Positions 57,383 to 64,000 of a stretch of DNA of 64,000 nt are shown here, in pieces. The translations under genes were made by a program, and so were the position numbers. A model generated the notes under the pieces. It was not told where the DNA came from. It did not search any database and saw only the letters and a list, made by a program, of their open reading frames with translations. How positions within the stretch are numbered: position 1 is the first letter of the stretch; every line of letters starts with the position of its first letter. The DNA is taken from positions 1 to 64,000 of the forward strand of contig JADLDO010000048.1 of the NCBI GenBank assembly GCA_020846635.1, written 5' to 3'. This DNA is from Caldilineaceae bacterium (GTDB taxonomy: Bacteria > Chloroflexota > Anaerolineae > Caldilineales > Caldilineaceae).

Positions 57383-58180
57383 ATGCCGACAATTTTAGTG
57401 ACCAACGATGATGGCGTCTATAGCCCTGGTCTGTTGGCGTTGAAGCAGCAGTTGGAACAGATCGCAGAGGTGATTGTGCTGGCCCCGGAGCGCAACTGGA
57501 GCGCAACGAGCCATTCCAAGACGATGCACAAGCCGCTGCGGGTGCAGCCGGTGGTTTTGGCCGATGGCAGCGCGGCCCACAGCAGCAGCGGCAGCCCAAC
57601 AGACTGTGTGGCGCTGGCTGTGGGCGGCGTCTTGGGCAAGAAGCCCGATCTTGTTGTCAGCGGGATCAACCTGGGACATAACCTGGGGATTGATGTGACC
57701 TACAGCGGCACAGTGGCTTGCGCGATGGAAGCGGTGATCAAGGGTGTGCCGGGGATTGCGGTCAGCAGCGGCAGCGCAGAGCAGAGCATTGCCGATCTCC
57801 ACACCATCCAGGCGCAGACGGCAGCGGTTGCTTGTGAAGTGGCGCTCCAGGTGTTGCAGCGGGGTTTGCCCCATCGCACATTGCTCAACATCAATACGCC
57901 CGTGACCGACCCGAAGGAGTGGCGCGGGGTGCATAGCACGCGCATGGGCCAACGTGACTATCCTTCGGATGAGTTAATCGAGCGGCGTGATCCCTATGGG
58001 CGGCCCTATTACTGGCTAGGTGGCGGTCTGCCGTTGGATGCGCTGGACGACGGGACGGATGTCGGGGCCGTTGCCAATGGCTATGTGAGTGTGACGCCGA
58101 TCATGTTGGATCTGACCCATCATGGCTTTCTGGCGGAACTCGCTACCTGGGAACTGGCAAAGGTGGGCATTGCAGGATAG
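57383..58180 (+). CDS. surE: 5'/3'-nucleotidase SurE
   Basis: The 265-residue product begins with the SurE signature ILVTNDDGVYSPGLLALKQQL and has NWSATSHSKTMHKPLRV, SSGSPTDCVALAVGG, SGINLGHNLGIDVTYSGTVACAMEA and INTPVTDPKEWRGVHSTRMGQRDY. It removes phosphate from nucleoside monophosphates using Mg2+ bound by the Asp pair of NDD and a Ser/Asn pair. An ATG eight codons earlier is possible, but the chosen start gives the family N-terminus. It follows the PBP gene closely and is followed six bases later by the next gene. Confidence 0.93.
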   Translation: MPTILVTNDDGVYSPGLLALKQQLEQIAEVIVLAPERNWSATSHSKTMHKPLRVQPVVLADGSAAHSSSGSPTDCVALAVGGVLGKKPDLVVSGINLGHNLGIDVTYSGTVACAMEAVIKGVPGIAVSSGSAEQSIADLHTIQAQTAAVACEVALQVLQRGLPHRTLLNINTPVTDPKEWRGVHSTRMGQRDYPSDELIERRDPYGRPYYWLGGGLPLDALDDGTDVGAVANGYVSVTPIMLDLTHHGFLAELATWELAKVGIAG

Positions 58181-58186
58181 ATACCT

Positions 58187-59077
58187 ATGACATTTCGACC
58201 GTGGGAATGTCGCACCCGGTGGGAAGGATTGATTGTAGCCTTTTGGATCATCTTGATCGATCTGCTGCTTTTGATCTGGATGGAGCGGCGTCCGATTGAC
58301 TGGCTTAAATTTGGGCTGATCCTGATGGCAGTGGGAACCTTGCCGCTGCTGGGCTATGTGCTTTTTCGCACATGGGCCGCATTCAACCTGGAATATTGGG
58401 TCGATCGCAACGCGGTTACGGTCTACTGGGCCAATTTTCGCCAGGTGATCCCTTTGCAGAGCATACAACGGGTCATCCAGGGTGGCTTGCCCAGTGTTGC
58501 GCCTGTGCCGGCGACGCAATGGCCCGCGCCCTATGTAGGCCCGACGCGCGCGCTGGGGCTGCTGGACGTGCAAATGCTGGCGACGCGTCCCCTGCAAGAA
58601 TGCCTGCTTCTGGATACGGGGGATACGGTCTTTGCCCTGTCGCCGCGCAACGAGGAAGCCTTTCTGGATGCGCTGCAAGCGCGCTATAGGTTGGGGCCTG
58701 TGGCAACCCCTGCGCTGGCGCGATCGCGTTCCTCGCTCTGGCAACGGCTTTTTGGGCAAGACCAAGTGGGGCCGATTCTGCTCGTTTGTGGCGCGGTGGG
58801 AACACTTTTGCTTTTTGGAATTCTCATGGTACGCTTTCCAAATTTGCCCGACGCAATGGCTTTTCACTACAATAGCCAGGGGTTGCCTGATGTGGTGCGT
58901 GAAAAGACGGCACTTTTCTTGCTGCCTGCGATTGGCTTGATGGCTTGGTTGATCAATGGTGTATGGGGGCTATGGATGGCTTTTCGGCAAGAGCGCACTG
59001 GTGCCTATATGTTGTGGGGAGGAGCCCTCATTGTCCAAATTTGCTCGTACATGGCTTTGACGAGCCTCATGGATTGA
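58187..59077 (+). CDS. Membrane protein with PH-like and DUF1648 regions
   Basis: The 296-residue product has two N-terminal membrane segments (LIVAFWIILIDLLLLIWM and LKFGLILMAVGTLPLLGYVLF). A soluble part resembles the bacterial PH domain (YWVDRNAVTVYWANFRQVIPLQSIQRVIQ ... VFALSPRNEEAFLDAL). The C-terminal half has three segments including FPNLPDAMAFHYNSQGLPDVV, the DUF1648 signature that often couples to PH domains in Chloroflexi and Firmicutes. The function of the family is unknown; an envelope-stress or growth-control role is sometimes suggested. It starts six bases after surE. Confidence 0.8.
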   Translation: MTFRPWECRTRWEGLIVAFWIILIDLLLLIWMERRPIDWLKFGLILMAVGTLPLLGYVLFRTWAAFNLEYWVDRNAVTVYWANFRQVIPLQSIQRVIQGGLPSVAPVPATQWPAPYVGPTRALGLLDVQMLATRPLQECLLLDTGDTVFALSPRNEEAFLDALQARYRLGPVATPALARSRSSLWQRLFGQDQVGPILLVCGAVGTLLLFGILMVRFPNLPDAMAFHYNSQGLPDVVREKTALFLLPAIGLMAWLINGVWGLWMAFRQERTGAYMLWGGALIVQICSYMALTSLMD

Positions 59078-59094
59078 TTAGGAATCTAGCACTG

Positions 59095-59886
59095 GTGAGC
59101 GAGATCCGCACGAATCCGTTTTTGACGATTATTATTCCTGCCTATAATGAAGAAAAGCGCCTGCCGCCGACATTGGTGCGGATTGCCGACTTCTTACGCC
59201 GCCAACCCTACAGCGCCGAGGTCTTGGTGGTCGAGAATGGCTCTACTGATGAGACATCGGTGGTTGTCGAGAAGTTCATCGCGCAGATGCGCGCCGACGA
59301 ACCCTTTGTCGTGCGGCTGTTGCACAGCGAAAAGGGCAAGGGCAACGCCGTTAAACATGGTGTCATGGCAGGACGGGGTGATTATCTGTTGATCAGCGAT
59401 ACCGACCTGTCGGTGCCGATTGAGGAGACACCGCGCTTTTTGCCACCTCTGCTGGAGTTGTCGCGCAAGGGGATTGCGATTGCCTCGCGCGAGGTGCCTG
59501 GAGCGGTGCGTCACCATGAGCCGGCCTATCGCCACTTTATGGGGCGTGTCTTTAACTGGCTGGTGCGCCGGATGGCGGTGCCGGGCATCCACGATACCCA
59601 GTGTGGCTTTAAGTGTTTTGGTCGAGAGGCTGCCCAGTTGATCTTTCCGCTGCAACGGATTGACGGCTGGGGCTTTGACGTGGAATTGCTCTATATTGCC
59701 CAACGCCACGGGCTGCCCATTGTAGAGGTGCCGATCGACTGGTACTATCGAGAAGACAGCCGTGTGCGTCCTGTCCTCGACACGGTGACCATGGTGGGAG
59801 AGCTGTTGAAGATTCGCCGCAATGGCCGCGAGGGGGTCTATGACCACACGCCGCCACCCCTGGCAGATGAAGCCCCTGTCACCTGA
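59095..59886 (+). CDS. Family 2 glycosyltransferase (dolichyl/undecaprenyl-phosphate glucosyltransferase-like)
   Basis: The 263-residue GT2 enzyme has LTIIIPAYNEEKRLPPTL (nucleotide-binding strand), the VENGSTDET region, the DTDLSVPIEE motif, HDTQCGFKCFGREA and WGFDVELLYIAQRHGLPIVEVPIDWYYR. These match the dolichol-phosphate glucosyltransferase (Alg5-type) group that loads glucose onto a polyprenyl phosphate. There is no membrane segment of its own. The frame continues upstream into the previous gene; GTG at 59095 with AGGA upstream gives the natural start and places it 17 bp after the preceding stop. Confidence 0.86.
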   Translation: MSEIRTNPFLTIIIPAYNEEKRLPPTLVRIADFLRRQPYSAEVLVVENGSTDETSVVVEKFIAQMRADEPFVVRLLHSEKGKGNAVKHGVMAGRGDYLLISDTDLSVPIEETPRFLPPLLELSRKGIAIASREVPGAVRHHEPAYRHFMGRVFNWLVRRMAVPGIHDTQCGFKCFGREAAQLIFPLQRIDGWGFDVELLYIAQRHGLPIVEVPIDWYYREDSRVRPVLDTVTMVGELLKIRRNGREGVYDHTPPPLADEAPVT

Positions 59887-59890
59887 GTGG

Positions 59891-60598
59891 CTAACGGTTT
59901 GGCGTTATATCGGATAGCTCCGGCACGCCGCGCCAGTAGGCATAGCCGATCTGCCCCATGTTCGCCACATAATGCGCGACCAGCGGCATGAGCAGGCTTT
60001 GCATTGCCAGGAACATCAGCCCCAAGAGTACCCCGCCCAGCGCAATGGCGACCATGCCCCACCATCCCTGTGGGCTGTGCATGAGGCCAAAGATGATGCC
60101 GCCCGCTGTGAGCAACAGCCAAGTCGGCAGCAGCGTGGTAAAGCCTCCTAGTAACAAACTGCGAAAGAGCAGTTCCTCCAGCAAGACTACGCTGATCATG
60201 GCCCACGCCACCGCCCACAATTGCCGGCGCGAGCGCGGTACGATGACGCGCACGACGGTTGTTGTGTAGTAGCGCCCGCCGCTTTTCGCCATCACCCAGC
60301 GCGTGGCGACGATATAGACCGCGGCAATCACAAGCCCCCAGAGGATGCCCCAGGCAACCTGGGTGAGAGGCTGCGGCATCTGCCAGCCCAGCACCGCGCG
60401 TGATTGACCACTGAGCAAGCCTAGCCCAATACACAAGATGATCAAGACGAGACGCAGCGCGGTTTCCGCTGGGTGGAGTAGAGGATTTTGGTCGATGGGC
60501 CAGTCGGGCAGGATTTGCGCGGCCCGATAGGTTCCATAGCCCACAAGTCCGACCAAGAGGAGCGTGAGGACGGCAAAAGCGATGTAGGAAAAGGGCAT
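59891..60598 (-). CDS. CPBP-family intramembrane glutamic endopeptidase (Rce1-like)
   Basis: The 235-residue integral membrane protein has about six segments and the Abi/CPBP motifs EELLFRSLLL (the EExxxR motif with catalytic Glu), FGLMHSP (His) and LVAHYVANMG (His/Asn). It is an Rce1-type membrane protease; bacterial members process small peptides or act in immunity, and no partner peptide is apparent here. It lies tail-to-tail with the glycosyltransferase gene. Confidence 0.88.
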   Translation of the reverse strand: MPFSYIAFAVLTLLLVGLVGYGTYRAAQILPDWPIDQNPLLHPAETALRLVLIILCIGLGLLSGQSRAVLGWQMPQPLTQVAWGILWGLVIAAVYIVATRWVMAKSGGRYYTTTVVRVIVPRSRRQLWAVAWAMISVVLLEELLFRSLLLGGFTTLLPTWLLLTAGGIIFGLMHSPQGWWGMVAIALGGVLLGLMFLAMQSLLMPLVAHYVANMGQIGYAYWRGVPELSDITPNR

Positions 60599-60611
60599 GA
60601 AATGGGAGAGT

Positions 60612-61556
60612 CTAGCCGCGCATCCGCGGGTCTAGGGCATCGCGCAAGCCGTCACCGATGAAGTTGATGGCGAGAATCGTCAGCGAGATAAAAGTGCCGG
60701 GCCAAAGCACCATCCAGGGTGAACGGCTGAGGAAATCCTTGCCTTCGTAGAGCAAGCGTCCCCAAGTCGGTATGTCGGAGGGAAAGCCTAGACCTAAGAA
60801 GGAAAGCACAGATTCGTTGAGAATGGCGTTGGCGACGCCAATCGTGGCGGAGACAATGATGGGGCTGAGGACATTGGGCAGGATGTGGCTGGTCATAATT
60901 TTGCCACGCCTGGAGCCGACACAGGTGGCGGCCTCTACGAATTCCTTTTCTTTGATGGAGAGTACCGCGCCGCGCACAATGCGCGCGGTGGGCATCCAGC
61001 CGAGCACGCCGATCACAACCACGATCAGGATGAAGATGCCCATGACTGGGCCAAAGAGTCCGCGCAATGTCTCGCGGAAAAGCATGATAATCACCAAGAG
61101 CAGTGGGAGTTGGGGCAGCGCCAGCATCATGTCGGTAAAGCGCATGAGCAAGTTGTCGAGTTGGCGAATATAGCCGGAAAGCAGCCCGATGGTCACGCCC
61201 AAGAAGATGGAAAGCAGCATCGCCACCACGCCAACCGCCAGCGAGATACGCCCCCCTGCGATGTTGCGTGCCAGCCCGTCGCGGCCCAGATCATCAGTCC
61301 CCATAGGATACTCCATGCTGGGCGATTGCTCGGAGGCTAGCACATCAATATAGCTAGGATCTGTTGTATAGACCAGAGGCCCAACCAGGCAAAATAGGAT
61401 CAGCGCAACGAGAATGAACAGGCCCAGCATCGACAGGTTGTTGCGGCGAAATTGCGCCCAGGCATCACCCCATAAGGTACGCTGCTTCTTGCGTATGGCA
61501 GAGTTCAGTTGGAGTGTGGTGGGTACGGGCTGATCTGTTGATGTTGTGACTGTCAT
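60612..61556 (-). CDS. Oligopeptide/dipeptide ABC transporter permease (OppC/DppC-like)
   Basis: The 314-residue permease has an N-terminal cytoplasmic stretch, a first membrane segment (NLSMLGLFILVALILFCLVGPLVY) typical of the OppC_N region, SMEYPMGTDDLGRDGLARNIAGGR, five further segments and the EAA-like loop (EFVEAATCVGSRRGKIMTSHILPNVLSPII). It ends with the ALDPRMRG tail of OppC/DppC. It lies 40 bp downstream of its partner permease on the minus strand. The ATPase genes would be expected further left but are not in the window. Confidence 0.92.
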   Translation of the reverse strand: MTVTTSTDQPVPTTLQLNSAIRKKQRTLWGDAWAQFRRNNLSMLGLFILVALILFCLVGPLVYTTDPSYIDVLASEQSPSMEYPMGTDDLGRDGLARNIAGGRISLAVGVVAMLLSIFLGVTIGLLSGYIRQLDNLLMRFTDMMLALPQLPLLLVIIMLFRETLRGLFGPVMGIFILIVVVIGVLGWMPTARIVRGAVLSIKEKEFVEAATCVGSRRGKIMTSHILPNVLSPIIVSATIGVANAILNESVLSFLGLGFPSDIPTWGRLLYEGKDFLSRSPWMVLWPGTFISLTILAINFIGDGLRDALDPRMRG

Positions 61557-61596
61557 GAATGGTTTTCCCTATCGAACCCCTGTATGTGCATAGTAA

Positions 61597-62613
61597 CTAG
61601 CGATACTGGATACGCGGATCGAGCACGCCATACAAAATGTCGGCAACGAGATTGAACAAGACGACGAGGGCTGCAAAGATGACCGTCGTCGTCATCACTA
61701 CTGGAATGTCATAGCTGTTGATCGAGTTGATGAGCAGAGCACCCAGCCCATTGATGCGGAAAATTTGTTCGGTCACAATGGCTCCTGCAAAAATCTGCGG
61801 GATACCCAGCGCAATGAGCGTCGCCACCGGGATCAGGCTGTTCCGCAGCACATGGCGCATCACCACCAGCCGATCGCGCAGCCCTTTGGCGCGTGCGGTG
61901 CGTACATAGTCCAATTTGAGGTTATCCAACATCGAAGAACGGGCGAAGCGGCTTAAGGTGGCGGTCTGGAAGAAGGTCAATACTGCTACCGGCATTGCCA
62001 TCTGCTTGAGCTGTAGGATGAAACTGGCCCAATCTGTGACATCAAGCGTGGTGTTATAGACCGAAGGAAACCAATGTAGGTTGACGCTGAAGATGACAAT
62101 GGCGACCAGGCCGGTAAAAAAGGTGGGAAGCGAGAAGCCAATCACGGAGAAGACCGTACTCACCTGATCAAAGAGGGAGTTCTGCTTAACGGCTGCGAGC
62201 ACGCCCAATGGGATCGCAATCACCACCGCAAAGAGATATGAAAGCCCCACTACCCAAAGGGTTTGCGGAATCCGCTCAAGAATCAAATCAACAACAGGTT
62301 TCCCCCGGCTTGTCCATGACGTAATCCGCAAACGCTCTTCTGAGTTACCGATCTCCATGCCGGTGATTTTTTCAAGGGCATTCAACGGTTCATTGATAAA
62401 GAACTGCTGCATCCATTTGATATAGCGGATATGAAAGGGCTGGTTCAGCCCCAACGCCTCGCGAATCTGTTCACGCACCTCTTGGGGAATACTCAGGGGC
62501 AGACTGCTTGTGGGGTCGCCTGGTGCAAGATCGAGGAGGGCGAAGATGGCAAAACTAATCAGCAGCAACGTTGGAATTGCCGTGAGGATACGACGAGTAA
62601 TATATTGTCCCAT
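61597..62613 (-). CDS. Oligopeptide/dipeptide ABC transporter permease (OppB/DppB-like)
   Basis: The 338-residue permease starts MGQYITRRILTAIPTLLLISFAIFALLDLAPGDP, the usual OppB/DppB N-terminus. It has the large N-terminal periplasmic region (about residues 35-130), six membrane segments and the EAA loop (LDYVRTARAKGLRDRLVVMRHVLRNSLIPV). It ends ILYGVLDPRIQYR. It is the first permease after the binding-protein gene, from which it is separated by a perfect hairpin. Confidence 0.93.
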   Translation of the reverse strand: MGQYITRRILTAIPTLLLISFAIFALLDLAPGDPTSSLPLSIPQEVREQIREALGLNQPFHIRYIKWMQQFFINEPLNALEKITGMEIGNSEERLRITSWTSRGKPVVDLILERIPQTLWVVGLSYLFAVVIAIPLGVLAAVKQNSLFDQVSTVFSVIGFSLPTFFTGLVAIVIFSVNLHWFPSVYNTTLDVTDWASFILQLKQMAMPVAVLTFFQTATLSRFARSSMLDNLKLDYVRTARAKGLRDRLVVMRHVLRNSLIPVATLIALGIPQIFAGAIVTEQIFRINGLGALLINSINSYDIPVVMTTTVIFAALVVLFNLVADILYGVLDPRIQYR

Positions 62614-62660
62614 AAGCTCTCTATTGACCCAATATCTTTAACACGATACCTACAGCCATC

Positions 62661-62704
62661 TGACCTAGGGGTCTGCGATGGCAACATCGCAGACCCCTAG
62701 GTCA
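62661..62704. terminator. Perfect 20-bp hairpin between binding-protein and permease genes
   Basis: Arms at 62661-62680 and 62685-62704 (outer sequence TGACCTAGGGG) pair perfectly around GCAA. It starts three bases past the binding-protein stop. In such operons a hairpin here usually ends most transcripts, so the binding protein is made in excess over the permeases. Confidence 0.8.
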
Positions 62705-62707
62705 TGC

Positions 62708-64000
62708 TTACTTAATGCGATACCAATCTTCGATATTCCACTCTTCGCTGTCCCAGCCATCCAAGTCGCCTACACCGCCCAGCGTATCGACCCACGCCGA
62801 GGGAGATGCGCGGTAGACCAATGGCAGGTTGACATAGTTCTGTGCCAGCATGTCATTCAGTTGCTTGGCGAGTTCAAAGCGCTGGTCTGGATCCACTGTA
62901 GCAGCATACTCTTGCCAGAGCGCATCATATTCCTCGCTGCACCAGCGTTCGTTGTTCTCACCAAGCCAGTTGTTGGCACGATTGGCAATGTTTGCCCCGC
63001 CATCGCAAATCCAGCCGCCCAGATATTGCTGTGGATCGATGCTGTCGTTGCCATTGGTGAACATCTGTACATCGGCGTAGAACTTGCCTAATGTGTCCGG
63101 GCTGGCAACATCGCCGCCGAAATAGACACCGGCGTCCACGTCGCGCAACTCGACCTCGATGCCAATCTCGTTCCACCACTGCTTGATGAGCGCCTGGGTC
63201 TTCTGGCGAACTTGGTTGGTGGACGTGACATAGACGAGGCTGAACTTCATGCCATCCTTCTCGCGGATGCCATCGCCATCGGAATCAACCCAGCCCGCTT
63301 CTTCCAGCAAGGCCGCTGCGCCCTCTAGATCCTGGGTCAAGCAGCTATCGTTGGCTGTGGAGACGGCGGCTGGCGGCCCGGAAAGGATGTTACAGGTGGG
63401 GCGTCCGGCAGGGCCGTAGAGTTGTTCGGCGATGATATTGCGGTCAATTGCCATCGAGAGTGCTTTGCGTACATTGATATCCGACAGGATCGGATGGGGA
63501 TTTGGATCTTCTGGCGTCCACTCGGAGCGTAGGTCGCCCAGATCGGCGCTCGGATTGGTGAAGTTCATGAGGATACGCTCGACGTTACCGGCAAAGGCGC
63601 TATGGACTTTGCCAATCCCTGCGGCTTCCATATCGGCAAGGATTTGGGGTTCTACCTGAAGGTTCCAGGCATAGTCCGCTTCGCCTGTTTCAAGCACAGC
63701 GCGTGCCGCAGCGGGCGCATCGCCGCCCCCCTTCATAACGATCTCGGCAAAGTGTGGTTTGTCCGGCTCGCGGTAATTCTCATTCATCTCAAAGGTGACA
63801 ACATCGTTGGCGAGGAACTCTTTGACCTTAAAGGGGCCTGTGCCAATCGGGAAGGTGTTCTGCTCGGAACAGCCCTGCGCGGCTGCGCCAACACAGTCTG
63901 CAAACTGTGCTTTCTGGAGCACAGGCGCTAGATAGCCACCAAATGGGTTGTAGGGGAAGGGTGAAGGCGCATCAAAGGTAATCTTGAGCGTCAGATCGTC
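62708..64000 (-). CDS. Peptide/nickel ABC transporter substrate-binding protein (family 5), partial
   Basis: The frame is open to the right edge of the window, so the N-terminus with its signal peptide is missing; 430 residues are visible. The visible part is a family-5 binding protein: FPIGTGPFKVKEFLANDVVTFEMNENY, DALW near NERWCSEEY, LSDINVRKALSMAIDRNIIAEQLYGPAG, CNILSGPPAAVST, TQDLEGAAALLEEAGWVDSDGDGIREKDG and YVNLPLVYRASPSAWVD. It binds peptides or other small solutes for the permeases that follow. The start codon lies beyond 64000. Confidence 0.92.
   Translation of the reverse strand, partial: DDLTLKITFDAPSPFPYNPFGGYLAPVLQKAQFADCVGAAAQGCSEQNTFPIGTGPFKVKEFLANDVVTFEMNENYREPDKPHFAEIVMKGGGDAPAAARAVLETGEADYAWNLQVEPQILADMEAAGIGKVHSAFAGNVERILMNFTNPSADLGDLRSEWTPEDPNPHPILSDINVRKALSMAIDRNIIAEQLYGPAGRPTCNILSGPPAAVSTANDSCLTQDLEGAAALLEEAGWVDSDGDGIREKDGMKFSLVYVTSTNQVRQKTQALIKQWWNEIGIEVELRDVDAGVYFGGDVASPDTLGKFYADVQMFTNGNDSIDPQQYLGGWICDGGANIANRANNWLGENNERWCSEEYDALWQEYAATVDPDQRFELAKQLNDMLAQNYVNLPLVYRASPSAWVDTLGGVGDLDGWDSEEWNIEDWYRIK

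Noticed and set aside
58945..59094. N-terminal extension of the GT2 glycosyltransferase into the previous gene.
   Set aside because: The added residues have no family similarity, and the region is coding in another frame for the DUF1648 protein. The GTG at 59095 matches the family start.

Overview
The window looks like chromosomal DNA from a heterotrophic member of the Chloroflexota, most likely Anaerolineae/Caldilineaceae. This is an inference from gene content, not from a marker gene. The clues are Tat-exported lipoprotein solute-binding proteins with a TRRKFLQG signal and an AAC lipobox, large numbers of enolase-superfamily and SelA-like genes for acid sugars, a bacterial tricorn protease, ABC sugar importers with no ATPase encoded beside them, and many GC-rich intergenic hairpins of shared sequence. 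No rRNA, tRNA or CRISPR array was seen.

Layout. Positions 1-1.1 kb hold debris: the 3' end of an IS3-family transposase running into a 5'-broken EcoRV-family restriction endonuclease gene, then a GNAT acetyltransferase tail. From 1.4 to 14.4 kb almost everything is on the minus strand. In order of position there are a dimethylformamidase-like enzyme, an NTF2-like protein, an RraA-like aldolase, a sulfatase, an enolase-superfamily dehydratase, a mannonate-dehydratase-like protein, a free-standing subtilisin propeptide-like protein beside a subtilisin, a second enolase-superfamily enzyme and two tandem SelA-like PLP enzymes. Three paralogous Tat-lipoprotein sugar-binding proteins follow (14.6-19.4 kb). 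From 19.9 to 33.4 kb the plus strand carries a divergent SelA-like enzyme, an MlrC-like metallohydrolase, a third enolase-superfamily enzyme, a vapBC-type toxin-antitoxin insertion, an amidohydrolase, two sugar ABC permeases, another SelA-like enzyme, two acetylxylan-esterase-like proteins and small enzymes.

Taken together, 3.7-32.7 kb reads as a catabolic island. Binding proteins and permeases would import an acidic, possibly sulfated or acetylated or amino sugar. Sulfatase, esterase, amidohydrolase and MlrC-like enzymes would remove substituents. Enolase-superfamily dehydratases and SelA-like PLP enzymes would make 2-keto-3-deoxy intermediates, and the RraA-like aldolase may cleave them. 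The substrate is unknown, and no KDG/KDPG aldolase or kinase is in view.

From 33.5 to 64 kb the genes are more housekeeping-like: a lipoprotein, a phosphotransferase gene broken by one stop codon, a LamG protein, a YlxP-like protein, LipM octanoyltransferase, YgfZ, an alpha/beta hydrolase lipoprotein, a 1320-residue tricorn protease with a very acidic insertion, a pectate lyase, a CAP-domain protein, a MalE-MalF-MalG-type importer operon, a glycerophosphodiesterase with UbiE, another methyltransferase, a class A penicillin-binding protein, SurE, a PH/DUF1648 membrane protein, a GT2 glycosyltransferase and a CPBP protease. The window ends in an oligopeptide/dipeptide importer operon whose binding-protein gene runs off the right edge.

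Points worth a second look are the EcoRV-like pseudogene, the subtilisin/propeptide pair, the toxin-antitoxin module between exact 42-bp copies of an enolase gene's 3' end, the duplicated leaders of the sugar-binding-protein genes, the esterase paralogue that lost its nucleophile, and the families of recurring hairpins.
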